DNA of 64,000 bases from Bog-756 sp963741055 (GCA_963741055.1 CAVUGU010000005.1:124001-188000), one strand, 5' to 3'; numbered from the stretch's first letter, positions 7,452-18,009 are shown. A program made the numbers and translations. Notes: generated by a model from the sequence alone, not told the origin.

Positions 7452-8660
7452 TCACTCCGTCCCGACGGGCCCGGTCGGGGTGAACACGACCGGGACGGTC
7501 TCGTAACCGGAGACGAAGTTGGCCGCCCGGCTCGGCAGGACACCGTCGTCGGCGAGGGCGAGATCCGGCAGCCGGTCGAGCAGACGGTCGAACATGACGT
7601 TCAGTTCCATCCGTGCCAGACGGTTTCCGAGGCAGAAGTGCGAACCGAACCCGAACGCAACGTGATCGTTGGGCGAGCGGGTGATGTCGAAGCGATCGGG
7701 ATCGTCGAAGACCCGCTCGTCACGGTTGGCAGAGGGATAGAGGAGCAAGAGCTTCTGGCCCTTCTGCAGCGTCTCGCCGTGCAGCTCGACGTCCCGGGTC
7801 ATCTGGCGCGCCATGTTCTTGATGGGTGAGACCCAACGAAGCATCTCTTCGACCGCCGAGCCGAGCAGGCTCCGTTCCTCACGCAACTTCGCGTGCTGCT
7901 CGGGGTGGCGGAGCAACTCGACCATCCCACCGCTGATCACGTGGCGCGTCGTCTCGTCGCCACCGATCAGGATGAGCAGGGACTCGTAGATCAGCGAGGA
8001 CTCGTCCAGGCGGTCGCCCTCGATCTCGGCGTGGACGAGCGTCCCGATGAGATCATCGGCAGAACCGTCACGGCGACGCTGCTCCGCGACGCCGGTCACG
8101 TACGTCGCGTACTCGGCCGCTGCAAGGGCCGCCTTTTCGAGGGCGCCGTCTTCCGGCGAGCCGAGCGACTTCAGCATGTCGTCGGACCAGCGGAGGAGGT
8201 CGTCGCGATCCTCCGGCGCCACACCGAGCATGTCGCCGATGACGATCATCGGCAAGGGGGCGGCGATCTCTCTGACCAGATCGGCCGAGCCCTTCTCACA
8301 GACCCGGTCGATGATCGCGTCGCAGATCTGTCGGATGCCGGCTTCGCTCTCGCGAATGCGCCGTGGGGTGAACCCTTCGCTCACCAGTCGCCGCCGGCGC
8401 ACGTGCTCGGGTGCATCCATGTCGATCATCATCGGGAGCGCGTCGTTGTCGGGTCGGATGCCTCCAGCGTTGGAGAAGGTCTCGGGGTCCTTCGAGATGT
8501 CCTTCACGTCCGCGTACCGGCTGATACCCCAGACACCTGCGGCCTCGTCGAAGTAGGCGGGCGCATGCTCGCGCATCCATGCGAACGCCGGATACGGGTC
8601 ACCGCCATAGAAGGTCCCGTCGGTCAGGCCGATGGTCAGCTCAGCGGGCTGGGTGGTCAC
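7452..8660 (-). CDS. Cytochrome P450, CYP142-like
   Basis: A 402-residue soluble bacterial P450 that inserts oxygen into an unactivated C-H bond using electrons from a ferredoxin partner. The I-helix has LIGGDETTRH, helix K has the ExxR motif in EEMLRW, and the haem loop FGFGSHFCLGNRLARMEL places the axial cysteine near residue 343. The overall sequence resembles mycobacterial steroid 26-monooxygenases such as CYP142, but the substrate is inference only. GTG start at 8660 follows an AGGGAG element. It lies 129 bases downstream of a second P450 and four bases upstream of the pterin dehydratase. No ferredoxin gene is adjacent. Confidence 0.92.
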   Translation of the reverse strand: MTTQPAELTIGLTDGTFYGGDPYPAFAWMREHAPAYFDEAAGVWGISRYADVKDISKDPETFSNAGGIRPDNDALPMMIDMDAPEHVRRRRLVSEGFTPRRIRESEAGIRQICDAIIDRVCEKGSADLVREIAAPLPMIVIGDMLGVAPEDRDDLLRWSDDMLKSLGSPEDGALEKAALAAAEYATYVTGVAEQRRRDGSADDLIGTLVHAEIEGDRLDESSLIYESLLILIGGDETTRHVISGGMVELLRHPEQHAKLREERSLLGSAVEEMLRWVSPIKNMARQMTRDVELHGETLQKGQKLLLLYPSANRDERVFDDPDRFDITRSPNDHVAFGFGSHFCLGNRLARMELNVMFDRLLDRLPDLALADDGVLPSRAANFVSGYETVPVVFTPTGPVGTE

Positions 8661-8789
8661 GATGCTCCCTCGGTTGCAGCCTGAACGCCGGCGTCGCGTG
8701 CCGACGTGATCGTGCCCGGAGTATAGGAGTCCCTCGCCGCGGGCCCTGGGCTGGGCGGAGTCGCCTGCCCGGATACCTGGCGGCGTTCT

Positions 8790-10049
8790 TCAGGTGAGCT
8801 CGCGCCGGCGGTAGGACATCGGGACCCGCCAGATCCCGGCGTGCTTGTTGGTGCGCACCCGCTCCACCGGTCCGGTCAGTTCGAAATCCTCGAGCCGGTC
8901 GAGAAGCTCCCCGATGATGAGCCGGATCTCCATCCGAGCGAGCGTCGCGCCGAGGCAGATGTGGCTGCGATGGCCGAAGCTCAGATGCGGGTTCGGCGTG
9001 CGGCTGATGTCGAAGCGGGCTGGGTCGTCGAAGACCTGCTCGTCGCGGTTGGCCGACGGCCACCAGAGGGTGATCTTCGCGCCCCGCTCGATCGAGTGAC
9101 CCCCGATCGTCGTCTCGCGGGTAGCGGTTCGCCGGTTGTAGGTGGTCGCCGAACTCCACCGGAGGATCTCTTCGACGGCGGTCGGCATCAACGACCGGTC
9201 GTCACGGAGCGCCTCGAGCTGATCGGGGTTCTCGATCAAAGCGACCATACCGAGTGCGATCGAATTCCGAGTGGTCTCGCTGCCGGCGATCACCAAGAGA
9301 TTGAAGAACATCAGCAGCTCGAGCTCGCTCATCGGGCGACGAGCCCCGTCGTCGTGCTCGAACTCGGCCTGAGCCAGCGTCGAGATGAGGTCGTCGGTCG
9401 GTGACTGACGTCTTTCGGCAACGAACTGGGTGCCGTAGGAGGCCATCGCGCTCGCCGCCTCTGCCACCTCCTCGTTGGTCTCACCGAGCTCGCGTCCCTC
9501 GAAGTCGAGCGTGGTGTTCGCCCACCGCAGCAGATCGTGGCGATCGTGCTCGGGAACTCCCATGAGTGCGGCGACTGCTTGGATCGGCAACTCGACCGCG
9601 ACCTCGGACAGGAATTCACACGATCCCTTCTCCGCGATCGCGTCGACGATCCGCTCGGCGCGCTTGCGCAGGTCGTTCTCGACCGCGGCGAGCGCCCTCG
9701 GCGTGAGCGCCGGGGTCACCAGCCGCCGGATTCGCTGGTGACGCGGATCGTCCATCATGTTGAGCAACACTCCGGAGGCGAACCCGTAGGGAAGGTCCTG
9801 GATCAGGGTTCCGCCCCCCTCGGCGCCCGGACAACGCTCCGAGGAGAAGAGTTCGGCGTCGGCTGCCACCGCAGCGATGTCGGCGTGCCGGCTCAGGACC
9901 CAGAAGCCGACCCCGTCGGGGGTGTGCTCGGTCGGACGCTGCCACCAGACGGGCTCTTCACCGCGCAGCTTCGCGAAAACCTCTTCGGGAAAGCCGTCGG
10001 CGAAGAGGTCGAGATCACAGAGGTCGATCGCGGCCAGGTCCAGGTCCAC
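8790..10049 (-). CDS. Cytochrome P450 with altered haem-binding loop, CYP125-like
   Basis: A 419-residue P450, resembling sterol/alkane-oxidising actinobacterial P450s (the N-terminal EEPVWWQRPTE and GFWVLSRHADI recall CYP125). It has the I-helix AGSETTR and ExxR as EEILRW. The haem loop reads FGHRSHICLG, with the cysteine near residue 365. The conserved glycine of FxxGxxxCxG, fourth in the motif, is arginine here (codon CGC, one base from GGC). That may be a sequencing error, given the many indels in the window, or a real change near the haem thiolate. Starts at GTG 10049, 34 bases after fumC. Confidence 0.9.
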   Translation of the reverse strand: MDLDLAAIDLCDLDLFADGFPEEVFAKLRGEEPVWWQRPTEHTPDGVGFWVLSRHADIAAVAADAELFSSERCPGAEGGGTLIQDLPYGFASGVLLNMMDDPRHQRIRRLVTPALTPRALAAVENDLRKRAERIVDAIAEKGSCEFLSEVAVELPIQAVAALMGVPEHDRHDLLRWANTTLDFEGRELGETNEEVAEAASAMASYGTQFVAERRQSPTDDLISTLAQAEFEHDDGARRPMSELELLMFFNLLVIAGSETTRNSIALGMVALIENPDQLEALRDDRSLMPTAVEEILRWSSATTYNRRTATRETTIGGHSIERGAKITLWWPSANRDEQVFDDPARFDISRTPNPHLSFGHRSHICLGATLARMEIRLIIGELLDRLEDFELTGPVERVRTNKHAGIWRVPMSYRRRELT

Positions 10050-10083
10050 TCCGCTCTCGTCCCTCTCGCGGTCCGTGTGGTTC

Positions 10084-11476
<1,393 letters not shown>

Positions 11477-11486
11477 GGGCCAGACA

Positions 11487-12400
11487 TTACGGCGTCGGGT
11501 TCGGACGCCAGAGGTCGAGGCCTGCCTGCCAGATCTTGCGGGCGGTTTCGACGTCTTCGGCCCGGGGACCCGAACCGTCGCCAGGGACCTCGAGGATCGC
11601 CGGGAGACCCTGCAGCGACGGGTGGCCGAGCAGCGTCGCGAGCCCGTCCGCTCCGATCGTCCCCTCTCCGATGTTCGCGTGCCGGTCGCGGTTGGCCCCG
11701 AAGTCCACCTTGGAGTCGTTGAGGTGCAGGCACTGGAGACGGCCCAGCCCGACGGTTCGGTCGATGACCTGAACCAGCGCCTCGGACTCTTCGACCGTCA
11801 CGAACGAGACTCCCGACGCCCAGAGGTGCTGGGTGTCGAGGCAGACACCGAGGCGATCGTCGGCTCCGGCATCGTCGATGACCTGTGCCAGCTCGTCGAA
11901 TGAGCGGCCGACGGTGTCACCGGCACCGGCCGTGTTCTCGAGGAGGATCGGGCAGGCCCGTCGGTCTCGCCGAATGGAGGTGAATCGTGAACCGCCTCGA
12001 GCGCCTCGAGGAGCGCCTCCGCCACCTTGGCGCGTGCGACCTCGAAGCCGCTGCCGCGGTGACTCCCGATGTGGAGCACGAGCCCGTCTGCGCCGATGGC
12101 CTGCGCGGTCGAGAGGTTGGCGGCCAGGCTCGCACGCGACTTCTCGCTGAGCGCCGGATCGGGTGTCGCAAGGTTGATCAGGTACGTCGCATGGCAAAAC
12201 GTGGCAGTGACCGTCGGATTGCGTGACTGGGACTCGCGATAGGACCGGAGCTCCTCGGGACTGTGCTGCGACGCCCGCCACATACGTGGGCTCTGCGTGT
12301 GGATCTGCACCACCTCGGCACCGATGGCGGCGCCCTGCTCCAGGGCCGAGTTCAGTCCCCTGCCGGCCTTGACGTGTGCACCGATTCGCACGCTCGGCAA
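11487..12400 (-). CDS. nfo: Endonuclease IV (AP endonuclease), one frameshift
   Basis: Zinc-dependent AP endonuclease/3'-diesterase of base-excision repair. The N-terminal frame gives RIGAHVKAGRGLNSALEQG and LVLHIGSHRGSG. The C-terminal frame gives CPILLENTAG, GVCLDTQHLWASG and HLNDSKVDFGANRDRHANIG, which carry the zinc-binding Glu, Asp and His positions. The join needs one missing base near 11963, after the segment PPFGETDG. The start is TTG 12400 or GTG 12391; both precede the first strand RIGAHV. About 304 residues when repaired, slightly longer than the usual about 280. Divergent from the PPOX gene with 132 bases between them. Confidence 0.9.
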
Positions 12401-12532
12401 CGTAGCAAGCGCGCCGCCCGCATCCTCTCGCTCCTCCCGCTCCTCCCGCTCCAGCGGCTGACGTCGGGGCGCCGACCAATAATCTCACCGAAGAGCAGCA
12501 TCCACCAGATCCCCGACCCGAAGGGACCGCCC

Positions 12533-12946
12533 ATGACCGCCAGTCTCTCCACCAAGGCGAAAGAGCTCATCAACCGTCCGGTGCTCGCCAACGTCGCCAC
12601 CGTCGACGAGCACGACCATCCTCAGCTGACCCCGGTCTGGATCGACCTCGAGGACGGTGAGCTCGTCTTCAACACGGCAAAGGGTCGAGCCAAGGATCGG
12701 AACCTGGCCCGCAATCCTTCGGTCGCGGTCTCGGTGGTCGACCCCGACGATCCTTACAACGTGGTCGTCGTCCGGGGCACGGTCGAGCCCACCGAGGAAG
12801 GCGCCGACGCCCACATCGACTCATTGGCGAAGAAGTACCTCGGCGTCGAGAAGTACCCCATGCGCAAGCCAGGAGAGGTCCGGATCAAGTACCGCGTGCA
12901 CCCTCAACGTGTGGTGATGCAGCCGGAAGACGGCGCAGAGGGCTGA
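12533..12946 (+). CDS. PPOX-class F420-dependent oxidoreductase
   Basis: A 137-residue split beta-barrel protein of the pyridoxamine-5'-phosphate-oxidase-like family, the sort that binds F420 or FMN in actinobacteria. Visible features are RPVLANVATVDEHDHPQLTP, here ending the first hairpin, then VWIDLEDGELVFNTAKGR with the basic cofactor-binding residues (KGRAKDRNLARNP), and a C-terminal IKYRVHPQRVV. The ATG at 12533 directly precedes the first helix; a longer upstream frame overlaps the divergent promoter region and is not used. The substrate is unknown. The region 12947-13014 to the next gene has no recognised element. Confidence 0.87.
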   Translation: MTASLSTKAKELINRPVLANVATVDEHDHPQLTPVWIDLEDGELVFNTAKGRAKDRNLARNPSVAVSVVDPDDPYNVVVVRGTVEPTEEGADAHIDSLAKKYLGVEKYPMRKPGEVRIKYRVHPQRVVMQPEDGAEG

Positions 12947-13014
12947 CATCGGCCTTCGGAGCTCTCTGCCACTCACAGTGGCGATCTCGTCACTTAGGGC
13001 AGTAAACTGGGGGA

Positions 13015-13586
13015 ATGGGGGAGGCTCCGCGGATCACACCGAGCCGACGCGAGTTCGGCGACGAGGGCGTCTCGATGGTCGTGATCGTCCTCTCACTTGC
13101 TGGTGTCGGCCACCCTCACCGCACTTCTCGTCGGGACCATGTTCAACTCGAATTCCGGCGCCAACTCGAGCACCAGTGTCACCAATGCTCCCGGGCGTCG
13201 CGATGGCGACCAACATCCAGGCACAGCAGAACCTCTCAGCGGCCCTGACCGCTGCCGAAGGTGCCGCGAGTGCGACCGGCGGGTACGCCTCCGTCGATGC
13301 CTCGACGTTGTCGGGTTCGGATCCCTCGCTGACCTTTGTCGACGGTCCCTCGACAAACTCGAGCACGGTGAGCGTGGCGGGCGGAACAGGAGGTCTCACC
13401 CTGGCCGACCTCTCCTCCGGCGGCACCTGCTGGCTGGTCTGGAGAGGCGGACCGGGTCCCGCTTGGTATGGGGCCCAGACCAACCTCTCGAGCTGCACGG
13501 CGCCCTCGCTTTTGGCAACCCCCACCCCCGGACCGGTGTCCTCGTCGGCGATCGGTTGGCAGCAAGGAAGCTTCCCGTCTCCCTGA
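13015..13586 (+). CDS. Type IV pilin-like protein, two frameshifts
   Basis: The gene must be read through three frames. Positions 13015-13094 give a charged leader ending GDEGVSMVVIVLS. After one extra base near 13095 the frame gives LLVSATLTALLVGTMFNSNS, and after another near 13187 it gives VAMATNIQAQQNLSAAL and a Ser/Thr/Gly-rich C-terminal region to 13586. Joined, they make a protein of about 190 residues with one N-terminal hydrophobic helix after a short positively charged leader, followed by the amphipathic helix typical of prepilin-like proteins. The canonical Gly-(Phe/Met)-x4-Glu cleavage site is only loosely matched. No pilus assembly genes are near. It converges on dprA 9 bases away; its link to the DNA-uptake genes comM/dprA is suggestive only. 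Confidence 0.55.
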
Positions 13587-13595
13587 CCTTCGAGG

Positions 13596-14760
13596 TCAGT
13601 CGCGCGACCACCATCCCGGTCCGCTGGTGAGCAGTCCGGTCTCGACCAGCTCGTCGCAAGCTTGCGCCGCCTCCGCGATGGGCAGATTGGTCCGGAGGAG
13701 GATCGTCTCGAAGACCGTCGGCGTCTCGTCGACGGCATCGAGCACGGCCCGCTGCTCTTGGGTCGTCGCCGTTGGCTTCTGCCCAGGCAAGTCGTGAGCC
13801 GGCTCGTTTCCAGCCCCGGCGGGTGGGGCGCTGGCGCGGATGGTGCCGCGGACCACTTCTTTGGGGTGTCTGGCCGGCGCGTGCGAGTGAGACCGCGACG
13901 AGTACGTCGGTGGCGTCGCGAACCGGTGTGCACCCCTCGACGAGCAGCGAGTTCGTACCGGCGGATGAGGGACTGTGCACCGAGCCGGGTACCACGCAGA
14001 CCGGCACCGATCGCCGGGCAGCTGCCTCGACCGTCGTCAAGGACCCTCCCGAGAGGTGACACTCGACGACGACCACCACGTCGGCCAATCCGGCGATGAT
14101 CCGATTGCGCGCAGGGAACACCCACGGCTGAGGTGCGGTCCCGAGGGGCGACTCCGACAGGATCACTCCCCCGCGCGCCACTCTGTCCCAGAGATCAGCG
14201 CTCGACGACGGATACACCACATCGATGCCGGTGCCGACGACTGCGGCGGGACGAGCGGCCGCCGGGCCCGATGCCCGCATCGCTCCAGTGTGGGCCGCAC
14301 CATCGATCCCCCGTGCGAGGCCCGAGACGACGACCACGCCCTCCTCGGCGAGTGCCACACCCATCTCGGCTGCGACTCGGCGCCCATAGGCCGTCGCGGA
14401 GCGGGTCCCGATGATGGCGACGGCCGCGGACGAGCCGAGCACAGCGGGCTCGCCGGTGGAGAACAGGACCGCAGGCGCCGTGGGATCGCCCAGGAGCGCG
14501 GACGGGTAGTCGCTCTCCCCGCGGAGCAAGAGCCGCACTCCGGCTCGCCGGTAACGGGCCGCCACCTCGGCGACGTCGGTCGCCCGGGCCGAACGCCGGA
14601 AACGACGACCGGGGTCGGCGCAGTGTTTGCCGGCCTTCACCAATTGCCACGCCAGCGCAGGACGGATGCCGTCGAGCAGCTTGGAGAGACGCGCGGAGCT
14701 CATTCCCGGGAGGCCCGCCAGCGCCGCGGCGTAAGCCTCGGCGTCACCGCCGGGGATCAC
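13596..14760 (-). CDS. dprA: DNA-processing protein DprA (Smf), one frameshift
   Basis: DprA binds incoming single-stranded DNA and loads RecA during natural transformation; it is widely conserved also in non-competent bacteria. The Rossmann-like core shows IIGTRSATAYGRR, VVSGLARGIDGAAH, YPSSSADLWDRV and FPARNRIIAGLAD. One extra C in a C-run near 13864 breaks the frame; the following frame supplies the winged-helix C-terminal domain (EQRAVLDAVDETPTVFETI, ending GLLTSGPGWWSRD). The GTG at 14760 overlaps the comM stop as GTGA, so the pair is translationally coupled. Repaired length is about 388 residues, normal for the family. Confidence 0.9.
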
Positions 14761-16304
14761 GGGTCTTCCCCGAGGAGGAGGTTCCGCTGCGATCGAAGCA
14801 ACAATGCCTCCCTCACATGCAGGAGCTCGATGTGTTCTGCTCCACCACCGAGGTCCGCCACGGTCCGGGCAATTCGTCGCACGCGGTCGTACCCGCGAGC
14901 GCTGAGCGACCCCTTTCGGAGATGCTCTTCGACCAACTCGGAGGCCTCCTTCGTCATCGGCGCGAACTGCGTGAGAGCCGTGGTTCGGAGGGTCGAGTTG
15001 GCGACGGTTCCACGTTGGGCAGCGATCCGCCGAGCCGAGGCGACACGCGCTGCGACGGTCGCACTGTCCTCCTCCGGACGCTCGGAACCATTGAGCAGAT
15101 CCTCGACCGCTGGGCGGGCAACCCGGATCGCGATGTCGAATCGGTCGAGCAGAGGACCGGACAGGCGCCGCGCGTAGTGCTGTTTGGCTGAGGGTCGGCA
15201 CCGGCAGGTCCCAGGCGGTCCACCGTCTCCGCACGGGCAAGGGTTCATCGCTCCCACAAGGATGAATCGAGCGGGAAAGCACGCTGACCCGCCCGCTCGG
15301 GAAACTCGTACGACGCCTTCCTCGAGCGGTTGCCGCAGGGCCTCGAGGACCGCGGGTGCGAACTCCCCGAGCTCGTCGAGGAAAAGGACACCACCATGCG
15401 CCAGACTGATCTCACCTGGTCGTATCCATGAGGTCCCGCCTCCGATCATCGCGACGGCCGATGCGCCGTGATGGGGGGCGCGGAAGGGCGGACACTGGAT
15501 CAGCTCGTTGTCGTGGATCCCCATCCCGCAGACCGAATGGATGCGCGCGACCTCGAAGGCAGTTTCGTGGTCGAGATCCGGCAACAGGCCCGGTAGTCGA
15601 TGAGCGAGCATCGATTTGCCGGAGCCAGGCGGCCCGACGAACAGGAGGTGGTGCCCGCCCGCGGCGGCGACCTCGAGAGCGCGTCGTGCGAGCGGCTGGC
15701 CCTTTACGTCGAATAGGTCGCCTTGGTCGGTACGGTCCGGCCGGGACGGGCCGTTGATGCCGGCAAAAAGGCGGCCGACGTCACGTGCCCTCTCCCAAGG
15801 TCGCCGGCCGCACAAGCGGTCGACCAGCGCTCGAAGGGTCGGAGCGGAGTGAATCTCGGGACCTCCCGCAAGGTGAGCCTCGACGGCGGACTGGTCGGGA
15901 ACGATCAGAGTGAAGCTGCTGAGCGAGCCCGCGAGCGCCACCGCACCGGGGACTCCGCGAAGCGACCCATCGAGGCCGAGTTCCCCTACGAACGCCATAC
16001 CCGTTACAAGGTGAGGGTCGAGCTCCCCGGACGCCACGAGCAAGCCGATGGCGATGGGTAGGTCGAGCCCCGCACCTCCTTTGCGCATCCCCGAAGGCGC
16101 AAGGTTGACGGTGACCCGCCGCAACGGCCACGGCAGATCGCTCGAGAGCAGCGCCGCCCTCACACGGTCACGCGATTCACGCACTGCCGCGTCGGGTAGC
16201 CCCACCACGGTGAAACCAGGAAGCCCGTTCGACACATGTACTTCGACCGAGACCTGGCTTCCTTCGATCCCGGTTACGACGGCTGACGGAATGGCGGCGA
16301 GCAC
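14757..16304 (-). CDS. comM: ComM/YifB family AAA+ ATPase
   Basis: A 515-residue Mg-chelatase-like AAA+ helicase, homologous to ComM, which drives branch migration during integration of transformed DNA. The N-terminal LonC-like domain shows VEVHVSNGLPGFTVVGLPD and VNLAPSGMRKGGAGLDLP. The ATPase core has Walker A GPPGSGKSM near residue 226, Walker B GVLFLDELGEF, and the Cys-rich loop NPCPCGDGGPPGTCRC. The GTG start at 16304 has an ideal AGGAGG Shine-Dalgarno six bases upstream, which fixes it. First gene of a comM-dprA pair; upstream lies the 245-base gap before vapB. Confidence 0.94.
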   Translation of the reverse strand: MLAAIPSAVVTGIEGSQVSVEVHVSNGLPGFTVVGLPDAAVRESRDRVRAALLSSDLPWPLRRVTVNLAPSGMRKGGAGLDLPIAIGLLVASGELDPHLVTGMAFVGELGLDGSLRGVPGAVALAGSLSSFTLIVPDQSAVEAHLAGGPEIHSAPTLRALVDRLCGRRPWERARDVGRLFAGINGPSRPDRTDQGDLFDVKGQPLARRALEVAAAGGHHLLFVGPPGSGKSMLAHRLPGLLPDLDHETAFEVARIHSVCGMGIHDNELIQCPPFRAPHHGASAVAMIGGGTSWIRPGEISLAHGGVLFLDELGEFAPAVLEALRQPLEEGVVRVSRAGGSACFPARFILVGAMNPCPCGDGGPPGTCRCRPSAKQHYARRLSGPLLDRFDIAIRVARPAVEDLLNGSERPEEDSATVAARVASARRIAAQRGTVANSTLRTTALTQFAPMTKEASELVEEHLRKGSLSARGYDRVRRIARTVADLGGGAEHIELLHVREALLLRSQRNLLLGEDP

Positions 16305-16530
16305 CGCACCTCCTAGCTCCGCGCCGCTGGCGAGACTCGGAAAGCCGCGCCGACGCGTCTAGAGGGTTTTGGGAGCGCCGATTCTCAGGGTGCTACGGCC
16401 GCTCGAGGCACCACCGGCACCCTATGCACGCGCTGTGACACTGAACCGGGGCCGTAGTTGGGTCGTCACCGAGCTACCCACTCTGACGACTCCAGAGGAG
16501 CGTCGGCAGGGTGGGTAGCTTCCGGGGTGG

Positions 16531-16560
16531 TGATGTATAGTGATGTATAATGATGTATAC
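16531..16560 (+). promoter_or_regulatory. Three 10-bp direct repeats overlapping the vapB start: probable operator/promoter
   Basis: Three contiguous copies of TGATGTATA followed by G, A and C. The second and third contain the two possible vapB start codons (16550 and 16553). TATAGT (16536-16541) and TATAAT (16546-16551) look like -10 boxes; use of the first would start RNA about at the ATG, giving a leaderless mRNA. Short repeats of this kind suit binding by the ribbon-helix-helix antitoxin encoded here. No clear -35 element is seen. The stretch 16305-16530 before it shows nothing else recognisable. Confidence 0.6.
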
Positions 16561-16819
16561 ACACCGAACACAGATATACCTGAGCGAAGAGGAGAAGGCT
16601 GCCCTCGACGCCGCCAAGAAAGAGACCGGGGCGAGCCGAGCCGAGCTGATCCGCAGGGCGGTTCGCCTCCTGTACGGGAAGCCAACAGCGAGCGACCGGG
16701 CGGCCGCGGTGCACACGTCGGCCGGCGCATGGGCGGAGCGCAACTACACCGGTGCCGAATACGTAGAGGCGGTGCGGAGCGATGCGAACGCCAAGGTGTC
16801 GGCTCTGCGGAAGTCGTGA
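16550..16819 (+). CDS. vapB: VapB-type antitoxin, ribbon-helix-helix
   Basis: An 89-residue protein whose first 45 residues form an RHH (CopG/MetJ-like) DNA-binding domain: the strand THRTQIYLSEEE, helix KAALDAAKKETGASRAELI and second helix RRAVRLLYG. The C-terminal part (ERNYTGAEYVEAVRSDANAK) would wrap the toxin. Two adjacent ATG codons (16550, 16553) are possible starts, and no Shine-Dalgarno is present, fitting a leaderless transcript from the repeats at 16531-16560. Its stop overlaps the toxin start as GTGA. It probably represses its own operon through those repeats. Confidence 0.82.
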   Translation: MMYTHRTQIYLSEEEKAALDAAKKETGASRAELIRRAVRLLYGKPTASDRAAAVHTSAGAWAERNYTGAEYVEAVRSDANAKVSALRKS

Positions 16820-17202
16820 AGCTCATCGACACGTCTGTGGCCCTCGATCACCTTCAGGGTGAACTGAAGGCGACCGCTCTACTGAGCGACCTCCTGGCCC
16901 GCGGCGAGGTCGTCGCGGCGAGTGAGCTGACACGAGCTGAGGTGCTCGCAGCGATACGCCCGGGTGAGCGCGACGCCTCCGAGCAGTTCTTCTCGGTGTT
17001 CTCTTGGGTCCCGGTCAACGAACAGATCTCCCGGGTCGCCGGCGATCTTGCGAGCGATCGCCCAGCGGGTCGCCATGGGGTAGGAGCAGTCGACTATCTG
17101 ATCGCTGCCACTGCGATGGTCATCGGCGCGGAGCTCGTGACGACGAATCCGAGGCGCTTCCCCATGCTGTCCGAGCTCAAGCCGGCCTATACCCGGAGGT
17201 AG
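16816..17202 (+). CDS. vapC: VapC-type PIN-domain toxin ribonuclease
   Basis: A 128-residue PIN-domain protein translated from GTG 16816, coupled to vapB. VapC toxins cut specific tRNAs or rRNA when freed from VapB. Acidic metal-binding positions are visible as LIDTSVALDH near residue 5, ELTRAEVLAA near 42, and GAVDYLIAATA near 95. The fourth, usually Asp in a TxDxxF-like motif, reads TTNPRRF here, so the final acidic residue is replaced by Asn, which also occurs in some active PIN toxins. It converges on the enoyl-CoA hydratase gene 12 bases away. Confidence 0.85.
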   Translation: MKLIDTSVALDHLQGELKATALLSDLLARGEVVAASELTRAEVLAAIRPGERDASEQFFSVFSWVPVNEQISRVAGDLASDRPAGRHGVGAVDYLIAATAMVIGAELVTTNPRRFPMLSELKPAYTRR

Positions 17203-17214
17203 GACCCTTCGGGA

Positions 17215-18009
17215 TCACCGGCCTTCGAACCGGGGCTGCCTCTTCTCGGCAAAAGCCACCAGCGCCTCGCGGGTGTCGCGACTGGCGAAGTTGGCGGACT
17301 GTGATCGCGACTCCTCTTCGACCGCTTGGTCGAAGGAAAGGGCGAACGACTCGTTGAGCATGCTCTTCGTCAGCGACAAGGCGAGCGGCGGGCCCGCGGC
17401 GAGGCTACGAGCCCAATTCTCGACGAAGTCGTCGAGCTGATCCGGCGGCAATACCCGGTTGACCAGACCCAGTTCGGCGGCCTCCGCGGCACCGATGATC
17501 TCGGCGAGGAAGGCCAGCTCCTTCGCACGGTGCAAGCCGATCAGACGCGGGAGCAACCAGGACGCGCCGAAATCCAGGGAGAGACCCCGCTTGGCGAAGA
17601 TCTGCGAGAAGCGAGCGTTCTCCGAGGCGACGACAAGGTCGCAACCGAGTGCCATGCTCATTCCCGCACCCGCGGCGATGCCGTTCACCTTGGCGATGGT
17701 CGGTTTGGGGATGCGGTGGAGACGTAGGGCCACTTCTCCGAGCGCTCGCATCTGGAGCAGAGCCGGATCTCCCGGTCTGCCGGCGACGTTGGACGGCTCG
17801 CCGAGGTCGGCTCCCGAACAGAACGCGTCGCCTGCTCCGGTCAACACCATCACCCGGTCGTGGCGATCGGCGGTGACTTCCTCGAACGTCGCGAGCAGCT
17901 CCCGCCACATGGTGCCGTTTGCGGCGTTCTTTCGATCGGGCCGGTTCAGGGTGATGGTGACCACCCCTTCGTCCCGCGCCACGATGAGGGTCTCGAACTG
18001 GGTCGACAT
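17215..18009 (-). CDS. Enoyl-CoA hydratase/isomerase family protein
   Basis: A 264-residue crotonase-fold enzyme, most likely hydrating 2-enoyl-CoA in beta-oxidation. It shows VTITLNRPDRKNAANGTMW, oxyanion-hole residues in GDAFCSGADLGEP, and VNGIAAGAGMSMALGCDL. At the second catalytic position it has SLDFGASWLLPRLIG, where Glu is common but Asp also occurs, so hydratase versus isomerase is not certain. The start at 18009 precedes FETLIVARDEGVVTI, the standard first strand. It lies between vapC and yraN, in a place where other actinobacteria have no such gene; no beta-oxidation partner is adjacent. Confidence 0.88.
   Translation of the reverse strand: MSTQFETLIVARDEGVVTITLNRPDRKNAANGTMWRELLATFEEVTADRHDRVMVLTGAGDAFCSGADLGEPSNVAGRPGDPALLQMRALGEVALRLHRIPKPTIAKVNGIAAGAGMSMALGCDLVVASENARFSQIFAKRGLSLDFGASWLLPRLIGLHRAKELAFLAEIIGAAEAAELGLVNRVLPPDQLDDFVENWARSLAAGPPLALSLTKSMLNESFALSFDQAVEEESRSQSANFASRDTREALVAFAEKRQPRFEGR

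Noticed and set aside
9893..10083. Fumarase reading frame extending over the P450 start
   Set aside because: The extension follows the frameshift near 10157 and has no fumarase motif. The corrected frame ends at 10084.
12401..12532. CGCTCCTCC triplet-like repeats upstream of the PPOX gene
   Set aside because: Low-complexity sequence in a divergent promoter gap; no operator symmetry could be shown.
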